Positions 44,650 to 54,661 of a DNA stretch of 64,000 nt are shown here, one piece after another. A program made the translations under genes and the position numbers. The notes under the pieces are model-generated. The model did no database searches and was not told the origin of the DNA. It saw only the letters and a list, made by a program, of their open reading frames with translations. Positions within the stretch are counted from its first letter, which is position 1. Every line of letters starts with the position of its first letter. Source of the DNA: Lacrimispora amygdalina (GTDB lineage: Bacteria > Bacillota > Clostridia > Lachnospirales > Lachnospiraceae); assembly GCF_003432035.1 (NCBI RefSeq), contig NZ_QOHO01000025.1, positions 62,001 to 126,000 of the forward strand, in the 5' to 3' direction.

Positions 44650-44659
44650 TGTCTTCTCC

Positions 44660-45340
44660 CTAGGAAACATCAAGTCCCTGATTCTCGGCAGGAACATTGC
44701 CATTGTCTAACAGGTCTGCATAAGGTTTTCCCAGTTTTTTCAGTTCTTCGCAAAGGAACCCCGCTATGATGACTGCTCCCTCCGGCTTTAAATGAGTATT
44801 ATCCTTAGGCCACATGAAATACGCTTTCGAGGCTAAGTCACCCACTGCTTCCAGATAAGCTTCCGTAACAGCTGTTAAATCAATTACCGGAACGCAGGCT
44901 TTTTCTCCGGTCTGCTTAACTGCCTCCGGATAGGCGCCATGGCTTCCAGGAAGAAATTTGCCCTGATCATTAAAAAGTCTTCTGGCGATTGGGGTAATGA
45001 GTACGGGATAAGCCCCTTTTTTTCTTGCCGCCAAAATGAATCTCATCAGATTTTCTTTAAATGTGGTATCCGGATCTGTATGGCGGGCCGGATCATCCTT
45101 CTCATCGTTGTGGCCAAACTGTATAAAGAGAAAATCTCCCTCTTTCATCTCCTTTTCCATGAGAGCCAGACGCCCCTCATTAAGAAAAGATTTTGTGCTT
45201 CTCCCATTCTGGGCAAAGCTTTTCATCTCCACACCGTCTGCCAGATAAAGAAGCATCGCCTGTGATAACCCCGTCTGGGGGTATGTGGAGGCTTTATTAA
45301 ATTTTACCGTGCTGTCTCCAGCATAAAAGATTGCTGCCAT
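44660..45340 (-). CDS. GDSL/SGNH esterase, rhamnogalacturonan acetylesterase type
   Basis: 226-aa hydrolase without signal peptide. Block I FYAGDSTVKF (Ser in GDS), block III FGHNDEKD, and the C-terminal DNTHLKPEGA supplying the catalytic Asp and His. This pattern fits CE12-like acetylesterases removing acetyl groups from pectic oligosaccharides. It overlaps the end of the ankyrin-GH43 gene by 44 bases. Cytoplasmic, so it would act on imported oligosaccharides. Confidence 0.85.
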   Translation of the reverse strand: MAAIFYAGDSTVKFNKASTYPQTGLSQAMLLYLADGVEMKSFAQNGRSTKSFLNEGRLALMEKEMKEGDFLFIQFGHNDEKDDPARHTDPDTTFKENLMRFILAARKKGAYPVLITPIARRLFNDQGKFLPGSHGAYPEAVKQTGEKACVPVIDLTAVTEAYLEAVGDLASKAYFMWPKDNTHLKPEGAVIIAGFLCEELKKLGKPYADLLDNGNVPAENQGLDVS

Positions 45341-47072
45341 TTACGTACACTCCATAAGCTGCTCCTGTAAAACGTTTTCCTTTTATAAGGCCTTCCGAAC
45401 AAATGGAAGTTACATCGGTCCACCGCCACAGGATTTTATTGTTTAGTAGAAAAGTTCTGTTAAGACCGTCTGTCTCAACCCGAAACAGGACACGGCCTTC
45501 AAAGGAATACTCTTTGCTCTCTGTCCTTACATAGGCGTTATCCACATATTCCGATACAAATACCTCGTTCTTTGTCACACCAAATTTTATGTAGGTGTTT
45601 TCATCATAATAAAGCGTTACACCTCCATCGGAGGTATATTCTTCCTTCTCTTCCTCTGGTATCCACATCTCAAACTCTGCGCGGTAACAGAAATCCGGCT
45701 GAAATTTAACAAGCAGGCTGCTGCACTCTCTGCAGCATAAATCCAGTCCGTCTCCTCTGATCCACAGGGTTCCGTCTTTCTCTGTCCGGACCCGGCTGCT
45801 GTCCCTGGTCCTTGGGGAAAGCCAGCCGTCCCCCGCTTTGCAGGAAGCGGGCTTTCCTGACTCATAGGGAAACGGAAGGGGTGCCATATAGGAAGGTCCT
45901 TTTCTTCCGTTTACCACAGGCCACCCGTCTGCCGTCCAGGTAATTTCATCGAGACAGGTTTCTCTCCCAAGCATTCCATAGGTCCCGTCAATAAACCGAG
46001 AGCATAAATATACCATAAACCATCTGCCGTCAGGCGTCTCAACCGGTTTTCCATGACCGCAGCACTGAATGGCACCCATTACATCCCATTGATGCATGAT
46101 AGGATTGTACGGACAGTTCACATAGGGGCCGTATAAGTTTTCAGATCTGGCAACCGTAATCATATGTCCTTTTCCAGTTCCGCCTTCTGCCAGAAAGCAA
46201 TAATAATACCCATCCTTTTTTATCAGATGAGGCCCCTCCGGCGCATGACCGGAATGCCCGTACCAGATCAGCTCCGGCAATGACAGCAGTTCTTTTCCAT
46301 CCTCTGAAATCTCCATAATTCTGGCACCCCGGTTAATGAGCATATACCGTTTTCCGTCATCGTCAGTAAAAATGGAGGGATCTATTCCCAGTACATTGTG
46401 AATGACCGGTGTCTCATAGGGACCTGCAGGATTATGGGAGCTGGTAACCATCTGGGTCTGAATAAAGGCATCATCATCATTGTTGCGCAGGGTTGCACAG
46501 ATATAAAATCTCCCGTTATGACAGCTGATATCCGGCGCCCAGAATCCCCGTCCGCCTTCCAGCTTTCCAAGATGTTCCTCTGCCCATTTCTCATCTGTGA
46601 TCCCGTAACCGATGGTTTCCCAGTGGATTAAATCCCTTGAATGGGAAATGGGAATGCACGGAAAGAAAAGGAAGCTGGAATTCACCATATAGTAATCTTC
46701 TCCCACACGTACAATACTGGGATCCGGGTGCATTCCTCTTAAAACAGGGTTGCGGTAGCATTCCTCACGGGAAAAACCGCATACACCTTTAAAATATTCT
46801 TCCAGCGGGGTCCCCTCCGCCAGGTCATAAGGCGTACACATAGACTGATTCGCCCATGTCGGGTCCATCCTGCAGCGCTCCACCAGATACTTCACCAGCT
46901 TCTGATTTTTTCCTACTGCCGCATAGTGGAGAAGGCTGTTCCCTTCCTCATCACAATCCTCTGTATTGAAGCTGTGATCAATCAAACGGACAACTGTTTC
47001 ATAATCTCCCCGCTTCGCCGCCTCAAACGCCTGCTTTGCCGCCGCTTCTGTCTTCCACGTGTATAAATTCAT
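45297..47072 (-). CDS. GH43 glycosidase with N-terminal ankyrin repeats
   Basis: 591 aa. Residues about 10-95 are ankyrin repeats (AFEAAKRGDYETVVRLIDHS, EGNSLLHYAAVGKNQKLVKY, MCTPYDLAEGTPLEEY). From about 110 follows a GH43 five-bladed beta-propeller (NPVLRGMHPDPSIVRVGEDY, FWAPDISCHNGRFYIC, APEGPHLIKKDGYYYC), which contains the catalytic acids, then a beta-sandwich typical of xylosidase/arabinofuranosidase members. No signal peptide. Start at ATG 47072 or 47081. It overlaps the preceding GH43 gene by about 50 bases. An ankyrin module on a GH43 enzyme is unusual and may mediate protein contacts. Confidence 0.88.
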   Translation of the reverse strand: MNLYTWKTEAAAKQAFEAAKRGDYETVVRLIDHSFNTEDCDEEGNSLLHYAAVGKNQKLVKYLVERCRMDPTWANQSMCTPYDLAEGTPLEEYFKGVCGFSREECYRNPVLRGMHPDPSIVRVGEDYYMVNSSFLFFPCIPISHSRDLIHWETIGYGITDEKWAEEHLGKLEGGRGFWAPDISCHNGRFYICATLRNNDDDAFIQTQMVTSSHNPAGPYETPVIHNVLGIDPSIFTDDDGKRYMLINRGARIMEISEDGKELLSLPELIWYGHSGHAPEGPHLIKKDGYYYCFLAEGGTGKGHMITVARSENLYGPYVNCPYNPIMHQWDVMGAIQCCGHGKPVETPDGRWFMVYLCSRFIDGTYGMLGRETCLDEITWTADGWPVVNGRKGPSYMAPLPFPYESGKPASCKAGDGWLSPRTRDSSRVRTEKDGTLWIRGDGLDLCCRECSSLLVKFQPDFCYRAEFEMWIPEEEKEEYTSDGGVTLYYDENTYIKFGVTKNEVFVSEYVDNAYVRTESKEYSFEGRVLFRVETDGLNRTFLLNNKILWRWTDVTSICSEGLIKGKRFTGAAYGVYVNGSNLLCWRQHGKI

Positions 47073-48567
47073 ATTCCCCATACCCTTCTGATCTTACGTT
47101 GTTTTTATTTGCGCTCCAAAGACAGAGCTTTGCTCCGGTCCAGGTCGCCCGGCACAGAGGCTGGGGGCTTCCGGTAAAGGTATAGCGGATTCCATCTGCT
47201 GACCAGGAAAAGCGGTACGTCTTATCAGAGAAAAGCTCCAGGCGCAGATAAACCGTATCGCCCTCATATGGGCAGGAGCTCTCAGGAATTTCCTGTGCCT
47301 CTCCAAGCAGCTCCTTATTGGTTACTTTTCCGGTATAGAGCATAAGACAGTTACCCTCACCGGTCCTTTGGAGGCCGAAATAGGCATAGGAATGTCCGAT
47401 CATGCCAATGGAAGCCATATCACCCTCCTGTTCCCAGTTAAGACGTACCTTTGTGACGGCAGTAAATGTCTTGTGCTGTGGAATCTGGGTCATGGCATTG
47501 GGCGCATACCACAGAAGATTTTCCCTGAAGAGATTTGCCAGGCAGAAAAGCCGGATTCCTTTATGCCCAACTAAGGAGTAAAAAGACTCTCTGGGATTTG
47601 CCTGCCACTGCCACTGAAGACCAAGTCTTCCGCTTTTAAAATCGTCAGACTGGGCAATTTTATACTGCGGCTGTCCTTCTGCAGGAACCTTCCACTCCTT
47701 AACCGGCTCCCCGATTCCATCCCCGTTCTGATCCGTTCCGATGAAGGGCCAGCCGTTGTGAAAGCACATGGGCTGCAGATGAACAATCCGCCCAAGCTCT
47801 GTTACATCCTGGAAATGGATAAACCAGTGCCTGCCGTCCGGCGCAATGACCCAGCCGCCCTGATGAGGCCCGTTTACGGCTGTATTCCCCTGGTGCATCA
47901 CAATCCGGTATTCATAAGGTCCCTTTACGGACTTCGCTCTTAAAACAGACTGCCAGCCGGCAGCCACGCCTCCTGATGGCATGAATATGTAATAGTATCC
48001 CTGATCATAATACATTTTAGGTCCTTCCGTAGTCGGAGCGATCTGCTCCCCGTCAAAGATGGTAACAGGCTCTCCTAAGATTTCTCTGCACAGGGGATCG
48101 ATTTCCACCAGATCCAGTCGGTGTTTGATCCCGCACCGGCTGTTGGCATAGGCAAATACCATGTACGCCTTTCCATCCATATCCCAGAAAGGACAGGGAT
48201 CAATCCAGCCTTTCACCTCATGAAGGCAGTGAAGCTTAAATTCTCCATAGGGATCATCTGATGTGGCTACAAAAATCCCCTCATCCGGAAGTGGAACAAA
48301 TACATAAAAGGTACCCTCATGAAAACGGATGGAGGGCGCCCAGGTGCCGGAGCCATGTGACGGCTGCTCATATTTCCCAAAAGGCAGAGAACGTACACAG
48401 TGATTGATGATTTCCCAGTGAACCAGATCTTTCGAATGCAGAAGGGGTACACCCGGAAGATAGGTAAAGGAAGAAGCTACCATATAATAATCATCTCCCA
48501 CCCGTATTACATCGGGATCTGAATAATCGGCATATAAAACCGGGTTCTGATACTTTGACATTGGCAT
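47023..48567 (-). CDS. GH43 beta-xylosidase/arabinofuranosidase
   Basis: 514 aa, cytoplasmic. N-terminal propeller with NPVLYADYSDPDVIRVGDDY (catalytic base Asp), GTWAPSIRFHEGTFYVF, GWIDPCPFWDMDGKAYMVFA and TTEGPKMYYDQGYYYI (acid Glu), followed by a C-terminal beta-sandwich (about 320-510). Acts on xylo- or arabino-oligosaccharides delivered by the adjacent importer. Three in-frame ATGs (48573, 48567, 48561) follow GGGAGGT; 48567 has the best spacing. Confidence 0.9.
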   Translation of the reverse strand: MPMSKYQNPVLYADYSDPDVIRVGDDYYMVASSFTYLPGVPLLHSKDLVHWEIINHCVRSLPFGKYEQPSHGSGTWAPSIRFHEGTFYVFVPLPDEGIFVATSDDPYGEFKLHCLHEVKGWIDPCPFWDMDGKAYMVFAYANSRCGIKHRLDLVEIDPLCREILGEPVTIFDGEQIAPTTEGPKMYYDQGYYYIFMPSGGVAAGWQSVLRAKSVKGPYEYRIVMHQGNTAVNGPHQGGWVIAPDGRHWFIHFQDVTELGRIVHLQPMCFHNGWPFIGTDQNGDGIGEPVKEWKVPAEGQPQYKIAQSDDFKSGRLGLQWQWQANPRESFYSLVGHKGIRLFCLANLFRENLLWYAPNAMTQIPQHKTFTAVTKVRLNWEQEGDMASIGMIGHSYAYFGLQRTGEGNCLMLYTGKVTNKELLGEAQEIPESSCPYEGDTVYLRLELFSDKTYRFSWSADGIRYTFTGSPQPLCRATWTGAKLCLWSANKNNVRSEGYGEYEFIHVEDRSGGKAGV

Positions 48568-48595
48568 CGCCATTACCTCCCATAATAATTACGCT

Positions 48596-48620
48596 AAAAA
48601 AGGAGCAGAAATTCTGCCCC
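48596..48620 (-). terminator. Intrinsic terminator between importer and glycosidase genes
   Basis: On the minus strand GGGGCAG-AATTT-CTGCTCC (one G-U pair) is followed by TTTTTT (48601-48596). It may reduce readthrough from the highly expressed transporter genes into the enzymes. Confidence 0.75.
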
Positions 48621-48636
48621 TCTTTCTGCCTGATTG

Positions 48637-49473
48637 TTATTCCTTTACGGCACCGATATTAACACCCTGGATAAAATACTTCTGGCAGAATGGATATATG
48701 ATCATGAAGGGGAGAATTGCTACAATAACCGCTGCGTTTTTTACTGTGTTCTCAGTTGCGCCGCCGATTGCCTGGGGTAAATCACTTCCCATTATAACAG
48801 ATCTTAACTTCATTTGGAAATTATATAGATTTTCATTCGTAATATAAAGTTTATAATTGGTATAGTCGTTCCAGTAGGATACCGCATACATCAGACCGAT
48901 TGCGGTAAGTGCCGCTTTCGATAACGGCAGGACAATTTTTAGAAATATTCCCATGGGCGGGCAGCCGTCAATCTCTGCCGATTCAAATAAGCTGGCCGGA
49001 ATTCCCTCAAAGAAATTTCTCATAAGCACCATATTATAAACATTAATAGCAGGAAGAAGGATTACCACAAATAAGGTATTGGTCAGATGAAATGACTTCA
49101 TAATCAGATAGGTGGGAATCATACCGCCATTAAAGATCATGGTAAACAGCATAATATTTGCAAGCAGCGTTCTGCCTGGCATTTTCCACTGAATCAGCAC
49201 ATAAGCGCCCAGTGTTGCTACAGTAAGACCTGTAATCGTCCCCACTATAGTCGTAAAAATGGATACCAGAAACGGTTTATATAAAGTTGGATTGGTAAAT
49301 ACAGAAATATAACCTGCAAAACCAAACTTTTCCGGAAACAGTTTCATACCATAAGCTGTCTTTAAATCAAACGAGTCAATTAAAACCTTGTAGATCGGGA
49401 TAATCATGATAAGACTTATGAGTACGAATATGATCACCAGCATATAGTCAAATGCGGTTGCTTTCTTTTTCAT
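48637..49473 (-). CDS. Carbohydrate ABC transporter permease (LplC/YtcP type)
   Basis: 278-aa permease of the CUT1 family with six helices and the EAA loop (SLFESAEIDGCPPMGIFLKIVLPLSKAAL). N-terminal MKKKATAFDYMLVIIFVLIS. ATG 49473 after GGAGGAG, 12 bases after the partner permease. Typical of complex pectin, arabinan or xylan oligosaccharide importers. Confidence 0.92.
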   Translation of the reverse strand: MKKKATAFDYMLVIIFVLISLIMIIPIYKVLIDSFDLKTAYGMKLFPEKFGFAGYISVFTNPTLYKPFLVSIFTTIVGTITGLTVATLGAYVLIQWKMPGRTLLANIMLFTMIFNGGMIPTYLIMKSFHLTNTLFVVILLPAINVYNMVLMRNFFEGIPASLFESAEIDGCPPMGIFLKIVLPLSKAALTAIGLMYAVSYWNDYTNYKLYITNENLYNFQMKLRSVIMGSDLPQAIGGATENTVKNAAVIVAILPFMIIYPFCQKYFIQGVNIGAVKE

Positions 49474-49485
49474 GTTTTCTCCTCC

Positions 49486-50445
49486 CTACACAATTCCTCT
49501 TCCGCGGACTTTATAGCTGGCCTTGTTGCAGATAAGAACAAGGAAACAGCCTACCATCGAGGAAACAAGGCCTACTGCTGTTGTATAGCCGTAATCAGGC
49601 AGAGCGCCGGAATTAAATGTCTGTGTGTAAATATAAGTCTGAAGTACATCTGCCTGCTGGCGTACCGCATCGTTTTGCAATACGAATACTGATTCAAACA
49701 GGTTCATAACCTTTGCCAGATTTAAGATCAGTACTGTAATAATGGTATTATTAAGAGCCGGAATGGTTATGTAACGCAGCTTGTTAAACCGGCCCGCTCC
49801 ATCCATGGAAGCTGCCTCATAAAGTTCCGGATTAATTCCGGAAAGTGTTGCCATGAAGATAATTGTCCCCCAGCCTGTATCCTTCCAGACGTTAATGACA
49901 TAAAACATGGGGCGCCACCAGCTCTGGTTTCCAAGATAATAGATTCCCTCATTTAAAATTCCAAGTTTAATCAGCACAGCATTTAAAAGACCTGCACTGG
50001 TCGGAGAAAGAATCAGAGTAAAAACAGATGCAGTAACAACCCAAGACATAAAATGGGGCAGATACACAATTGTCTGTGTGATCTTTTTAAAAGTTACAGA
50101 CCGCAGCTCATTGAGCATAAGAGAAAGCACAACGGCCATAATGGTATTTAACAGAAGCTTCACAATACTTAATGTGATGGTACTTACAAACGCGTTCCAG
50201 AAGCCCGGCATATTCATCATCTTTTCAAAATGTGCCAGACCGATAAATACTGGCTCCTTAATTCCTTTATAGGAATAAAAGGCATATCTGATTCCCAGCA
50301 TGGGAAGGTAATGAAACACCAGTGCAAAAATCAGAACAGGAAGAAACATCAGATAAAATCCCTTGTAATAACGGAGTGAAACAAGCAGCGGCCGTTTATT
50401 TTCGCCTGCAGCATTCGCTGCAGGCCCTTTCATCTTTTTATTCAT
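49486..50445 (-). CDS. Carbohydrate ABC transporter permease (LplB type)
   Basis: 319-aa CUT1 permease with six helices and EAA loop (ELYEAASMDGAGRFNKLRYITIPAL). N-terminal YYKGFYLMFLPVLIFALVFH is typical of the LplB/YtcP subfamily. Lies between the binding protein and the second permease. No ATPase gene is in the operon; such importers usually share an MsmX-type ATPase encoded elsewhere. Confidence 0.92.
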   Translation of the reverse strand: MNKKMKGPAANAAGENKRPLLVSLRYYKGFYLMFLPVLIFALVFHYLPMLGIRYAFYSYKGIKEPVFIGLAHFEKMMNMPGFWNAFVSTITLSIVKLLLNTIMAVVLSLMLNELRSVTFKKITQTIVYLPHFMSWVVTASVFTLILSPTSAGLLNAVLIKLGILNEGIYYLGNQSWWRPMFYVINVWKDTGWGTIIFMATLSGINPELYEAASMDGAGRFNKLRYITIPALNNTIITVLILNLAKVMNLFESVFVLQNDAVRQQADVLQTYIYTQTFNSGALPDYGYTTAVGLVSSMVGCFLVLICNKASYKVRGRGIV

Positions 50446-50463
50446 AGGAAAACCTTTCTAAAT

Positions 50464-52056
50464 CTATTTTGCTGATTCCTTCTTATTAAGTGAATCCACA
50501 ATCATCTGTGACCATTTCGCTCCGCCATCGCTTTCGAAACGCTTAAATGCCTCTTCTACAGAAGTTCCCTGTACCACAACATCTGCAATAATTGATTTTT
50601 TCAGTGTCATTAAATCTCCGTTATACGTAGCCATTTCTTCTGTAGAAGGGGTAATGGACGCCTGACGGCAGTTTTCATTAAATACAGTCTGAGAGCTTTT
50701 AGCCTCTTCTTTAACCGCATCTTTTCCCGGATCACCCTCCCAGGCTGCGATGGCAAGCATAGGATCAAGGTGCTGCTTGGTGTACTGTGTGCCAGGGTTT
50801 TCAAGACTCTCTCTTAAATGGAACTCACCTTCTTTATAGGTCTTATCAAGAACAGTTTCCGCTTTCTTTGACCAGTGAACATCTTCTACACCATAGGACC
50901 AGAGCATTTGCAGATCACCGCCATCAAGCATGGATTCGATGAAATATTTGAATACACCCTCCGGATTTTCACAGGAAGAAGTAATTGCCCATACCGGAGA
51001 AGTTCTTTCTACATAAGTACCAACTTCCTTGATCGGCTTTAATGCAATCAGCTCACTGTCATGACCGTTTGATTCCAGATTGTTCTTTAAGTTGGTTCCC
51101 CAGGTACCTGCCCAGTAAGTAAACACACCGAACTTATCCTCATAAAACTTATTCCGGCAGTCTTTTGTACCATTGGTTAATGTTTCCTTATCAATATAAC
51201 CTGCCGCATAGGCATCTCTCATACGCTGCAGTGCGGCCTTAAAATTATCCTTTGTAAATCCGTCGTACCAGACACCATCTTCTCCCTTTGCAAAGGATGG
51301 ATATGCGTCCTGATAAAACTCAGGCAGATAATTGGTCCACGGTTCTTCTGTTCCAATGAAACCGGCTGCCGATAAACCATAGGTATCCCCATTTACTCCA
51401 TTGCCGTCAGGATCTCCCTCCGTAAACGCTTTTAGCATGTTTAAATACTCATCATAGGTTGTAGGTGCCTGCAATCCCACATTATCCAGCCATTTTTTCT
51501 TTACATATGTAACACAGCCGTTTCCTCTGGTGACCGGAAATCCATAAAGTTTACCATCAATCTTCATGTTATCAACAACTTCTTCTCCTGTAAAACGGCC
51601 GGAGGACTTCAGTTCGGAATTATTCCATGCTTCTGTCATATCCCAGAGAGCCCCTTCCTCCGCATATCCGGTATAGAAGCTTCCCTGAAGAAGAATTGCA
51701 TCCGGCCAGTTCTCAGGACCGGAGGCGAATGTCTGACCCAGAACATCAAAGTACGCATCATGATCAGGCTGTATTATTTCCAAATCAATACCAGTCAGCT
51801 CTTCCCATCTTTTTTCAAATGCATCTCGGTTATTTGGTTTGGTGGTAACCGTTCCATTTACCATTATGGTAATCTTCTCAGGTTTTTTGATATCGTTCTC
51901 CGCCTTACTTTCTCCCGCAGAAGAACCGCTTTCCGTATTTGTCCCGGCACTTGTTGCCTCAGTTCCTGATTTTCCGGTTGAGGAACAGCCGCTTAAAGCC
52001 ACAGAAGCAGCCATGGTAACCGCCATACCAGCTGCAAGCATTTTTTTAACTCTCAT
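50464..52056 (-). CDS. Sugar-binding lipoprotein of the LplA type
   Basis: 530-aa extracellular solute-binding protein with lipobox ALSGC (Cys24), a Ser/Thr/Gly linker to about residue 50, and a family 1 binding fold (KITIMVNGTVTTKPNNRDAF, WPDAILLQGSFYTGYAEEGA). First gene of the importer operon, divergent from the AraC regulator. ATG 52056 after GGGAGG. It would capture oligosaccharides for the two permeases. Confidence 0.92.
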   Translation of the reverse strand: MRVKKMLAAGMAVTMAASVALSGCSSTGKSGTEATSAGTNTESGSSAGESKAENDIKKPEKITIMVNGTVTTKPNNRDAFEKRWEELTGIDLEIIQPDHDAYFDVLGQTFASGPENWPDAILLQGSFYTGYAEEGALWDMTEAWNNSELKSSGRFTGEEVVDNMKIDGKLYGFPVTRGNGCVTYVKKKWLDNVGLQAPTTYDEYLNMLKAFTEGDPDGNGVNGDTYGLSAAGFIGTEEPWTNYLPEFYQDAYPSFAKGEDGVWYDGFTKDNFKAALQRMRDAYAAGYIDKETLTNGTKDCRNKFYEDKFGVFTYWAGTWGTNLKNNLESNGHDSELIALKPIKEVGTYVERTSPVWAITSSCENPEGVFKYFIESMLDGGDLQMLWSYGVEDVHWSKKAETVLDKTYKEGEFHLRESLENPGTQYTKQHLDPMLAIAAWEGDPGKDAVKEEAKSSQTVFNENCRQASITPSTEEMATYNGDLMTLKKSIIADVVVQGTSVEEAFKRFESDGGAKWSQMIVDSLNKKESAK

Positions 52057-52092
52057 TTAGAACCTCCCAATATAATTGTTTTGTTATTTGGT

Positions 52093-52145
52093 GGTGCGCA
52101 CCTTTTTTGCATTGCCATCATAGCACCCCAGACACACAATATCAA
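52093..52145 (-). promoter_or_regulatory. Promoter of the polysaccharide-uptake operon with downstream palindrome
   Basis: Minus-strand -35 TTGATA (52140-52145), 17 bp, -10 TATGAT (52117-52122). The perfect palindrome GGTGCGCACC (52093-52102) lies about 10 bases into the transcript and could be an operator. Confidence 0.55.
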
Positions 52146-52339
52146 CGCACATAATTTACTATCGTTGTTCATTTTTCTCTAAACAGCTTGTTTTCCATGT
52201 AGTTTATTATGCACATTTTATATTGCATTTTTTTGTCCGTACGTGGTTTGACATAATTATATATGAAGTGACTGAGTTCGTTTTTGAGTACATATTTTAC
52301 GTTCTATGTACACATCTTCATGTAAAGGGGCAAACACGA

Positions 52340-52368
52340 TTGATTTTACCTCTGATTCATACTATAAT
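52340..52368 (+). promoter_or_regulatory. Promoter of the AraC regulator gene
   Basis: TTGATT (52340-52345), 17 bp, TATAAT (52363-52368). A start near 52375 fixes the coding start at 52397 rather than 52223. The bases between this and the divergent promoter hold nothing else I recognise. Confidence 0.6.
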
Positions 52369-52396
52369 TTTCAATATGAAAAAAGGAACGGTGCAT

Positions 52397-54661
52397 ATGA
52401 AAAATCGCAGACTTACATTAAAACATAATAAAAATATGTCCTACAAAAAACAGCTGATGCTGTCCTATACTTTAATTCTGGCTATCATTCTCGTGATCGG
52501 CGTTATCCTTTACTCGCTTTCCTACCGTCAGGTAAAGAACGGTATCTATCAGCAGAACCGGCTCAGTCTGTCTGCTTCAGTCACGCAGCTTGACAATACA
52601 CTGGAACTGACGAATGCATCCGTGAAGCAGATAACAGCCAACAGCCTTTTTAATAACCTGATTAACAAAAAAAACAGGGAGGATTCTTCCTTCTATTATC
52701 TTGGTTATAAGACCCAGCAGAGTTTTAAATCATCCATTACGCCAGTGGAACTTCTGCTGCCAATCAACAACGCTTTTATTTATATTGAGAAATCCAGCTA
52801 TGCCATCTCTCCCATCGTTTTTTCGGATTTCGATTTTTTCATCTGGCATAATACGAAGTATCCCATCGATCCGGCGCAGTTATCAAAAATACTGGTAGAT
52901 CCGGCTTACTGGAACAAATTTATTCCTTTTGAGCAGCTTGGTGTTTCGTCAAAGAATTTTCTTTATCTATATCCTCTGACGCCGCTCTCCCAGGTGGCAA
53001 ATCACAGCAGCTCCGTGATCTGCTATCAGTTTGACCACGACAAGATTATGAATTATTTTTCAAACATCAACTTTTATAACGACGGATATCTGGTTGCCTA
53101 TGACAAAAACGGCAATCAGGTGTTTCTTCTTTCCGGAGGCGGTCCTGTTATTGAGTATGATACCCTGAAAAATATGACCTTTGACCACAATATTGCACAT
53201 GTTTCCCAGGGAAAAGACAGAGAGGAAATGCTGATTACTACAGTGACTTCTTCCTATAATAACTGGAATTACTACCTGATACAGCCGGAAGAGAAGGCCT
53301 ATTACTCCATTACCCCCTATCAGCGCTTCTTTACAACAGTTACTTTGGCAGCCATAATTCTTGGAGGAATTCTGGCAGTGATCTTTTCATCCTTTGGGAA
53401 CCGCAAGGTTTTAAAGCTGTCCGACGAACTGAACCTGAAGGAATCACTGGCCAGTTCTCTGAATCTTCTTGTGGAAAAGCAGAAACCGGTTGTTGCGGAA
53501 TCCTACATGAGACGAATCATGGAAGGAAGCATCACCAATAACATAGAGATGCAGTATATCATAGATGAGCTTGGTCTGGAACGGCCCGACACCAAATTCC
53601 ACGTTTTGTATACTGAAGTATCTCCGTCAGAGGAATCCGATATCTGCCCCAAGGATTTAGAGCTGTGCTTTGAAAACTACGATATGCTGGTTAGAGAAGC
53701 GCTTAGGCGCTATTATCCGGATACCGGGTATATTTACAAGCCTTCAGACCGGGCATTTGCCATACTGATCGCTTCCGAAAAGTCCATGCAGCTTGAGCAG
53801 GTGTTAAACAGAGACAGAGACATCTTCCTTGCCATGCACAGAGAACTTCTTGAAAAGTACGGAATCTGGATCCGGGGCGGAATAGGAGGAAGAAACGGCC
53901 TGATCTCCTATACGTGGAAATCCTATCAACAGGCAAAAGATGCAAAATCCATTACCACTACGGAAAAATATATTTTAAGCTGCAACGATTTTGCAAAATC
54001 AAATGATGTGTATTATTTTCCCGAAAGTCTGTCCATCCAGTTAAGCGGCTTTATCTCTACCGGGAATAAAGACCAGGTAAGGGAACTATTCAAGCTGATC
54101 CGGAAAGAAAATGCGGACATGCGCAGTCTTTCCTTTACCCAGCAGAAATGGCTTTTATCTGATATCCGGGCCACTGTCTATAAGAAGAGGCATACCGTTT
54201 CGGAAGAAGGGCTGGATGAGGAAAAACTCAGGCTTTTAGATATGATTGACAAGCAGTTTGAAGGGGAGATGAGCCTTGACAGCTTAAATACCATTGCCTT
54301 TGAGCTTTGTGATATCTGCGGCACAGATACGGAAAGTAACGAACTGATCATTAAAATACAGGATTACATCATCAATAATTACCATGATTCGGACCTCTGT
54401 CTCACTAAAATATCCGATGAATTTGGAATCTCAGAAAACTATTTCAGCTATCTCTTTAAAAAAGAGGTATCGGAAAACTTCTCTACCTATTTAGAGCGGC
54501 TCAGAATGGCAAAAGCCAGGGAGATTATACGGGAGACCGATACCAGCCTTTCCACGCTGTATCAATATCTGGGCTATAACAACGCTGCTTCCTTTAGAAG
54601 AGCATTCAAAAAGAACTATGGTGTATCGCCGAAAGAAATGAGGGATAATGTAAATGCATAA
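52397..54661 (+). CDS. Membrane-bound AraC-family regulator (YesN-like, extracellular sensor)
   Basis: 754 aa from ATG 52397 (AAAAAAGGAACGGTGCAT in front). A helix near residues 20-40 (LMLSYTLILAIILVIGVILY), an extracellular sensor region of about 260 residues, a second helix (TTVTLAAIILGGILAVIFSS), a long cytoplasmic linker and a C-terminal AraC domain with two helix-turn-helices (LTKISDEFGISENYFSYLFK, LSTLYQYLGYNNAASFRRAF). Such proteins sense oligosaccharides outside and activate neighbouring importer and glycosidase genes. Divergent from the binding protein gene and overlapping the hydrolase gene. Confidence 0.92.
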   Translation: MKNRRLTLKHNKNMSYKKQLMLSYTLILAIILVIGVILYSLSYRQVKNGIYQQNRLSLSASVTQLDNTLELTNASVKQITANSLFNNLINKKNREDSSFYYLGYKTQQSFKSSITPVELLLPINNAFIYIEKSSYAISPIVFSDFDFFIWHNTKYPIDPAQLSKILVDPAYWNKFIPFEQLGVSSKNFLYLYPLTPLSQVANHSSSVICYQFDHDKIMNYFSNINFYNDGYLVAYDKNGNQVFLLSGGGPVIEYDTLKNMTFDHNIAHVSQGKDREEMLITTVTSSYNNWNYYLIQPEEKAYYSITPYQRFFTTVTLAAIILGGILAVIFSSFGNRKVLKLSDELNLKESLASSLNLLVEKQKPVVAESYMRRIMEGSITNNIEMQYIIDELGLERPDTKFHVLYTEVSPSEESDICPKDLELCFENYDMLVREALRRYYPDTGYIYKPSDRAFAILIASEKSMQLEQVLNRDRDIFLAMHRELLEKYGIWIRGGIGGRNGLISYTWKSYQQAKDAKSITTTEKYILSCNDFAKSNDVYYFPESLSIQLSGFISTGNKDQVRELFKLIRKENADMRSLSFTQQKWLLSDIRATVYKKRHTVSEEGLDEEKLRLLDMIDKQFEGEMSLDSLNTIAFELCDICGTDTESNELIIKIQDYIINNYHDSDLCLTKISDEFGISENYFSYLFKKEVSENFSTYLERLRMAKAREIIRETDTSLSTLYQYLGYNNAASFRRAFKKNYGVSPKEMRDNVNA

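Noticed and set aside
52223-52396. N-terminal extension of the AraC regulator
   Set aside because: A good promoter (52340-52368) lies inside it, so translation must start later, at 52397.
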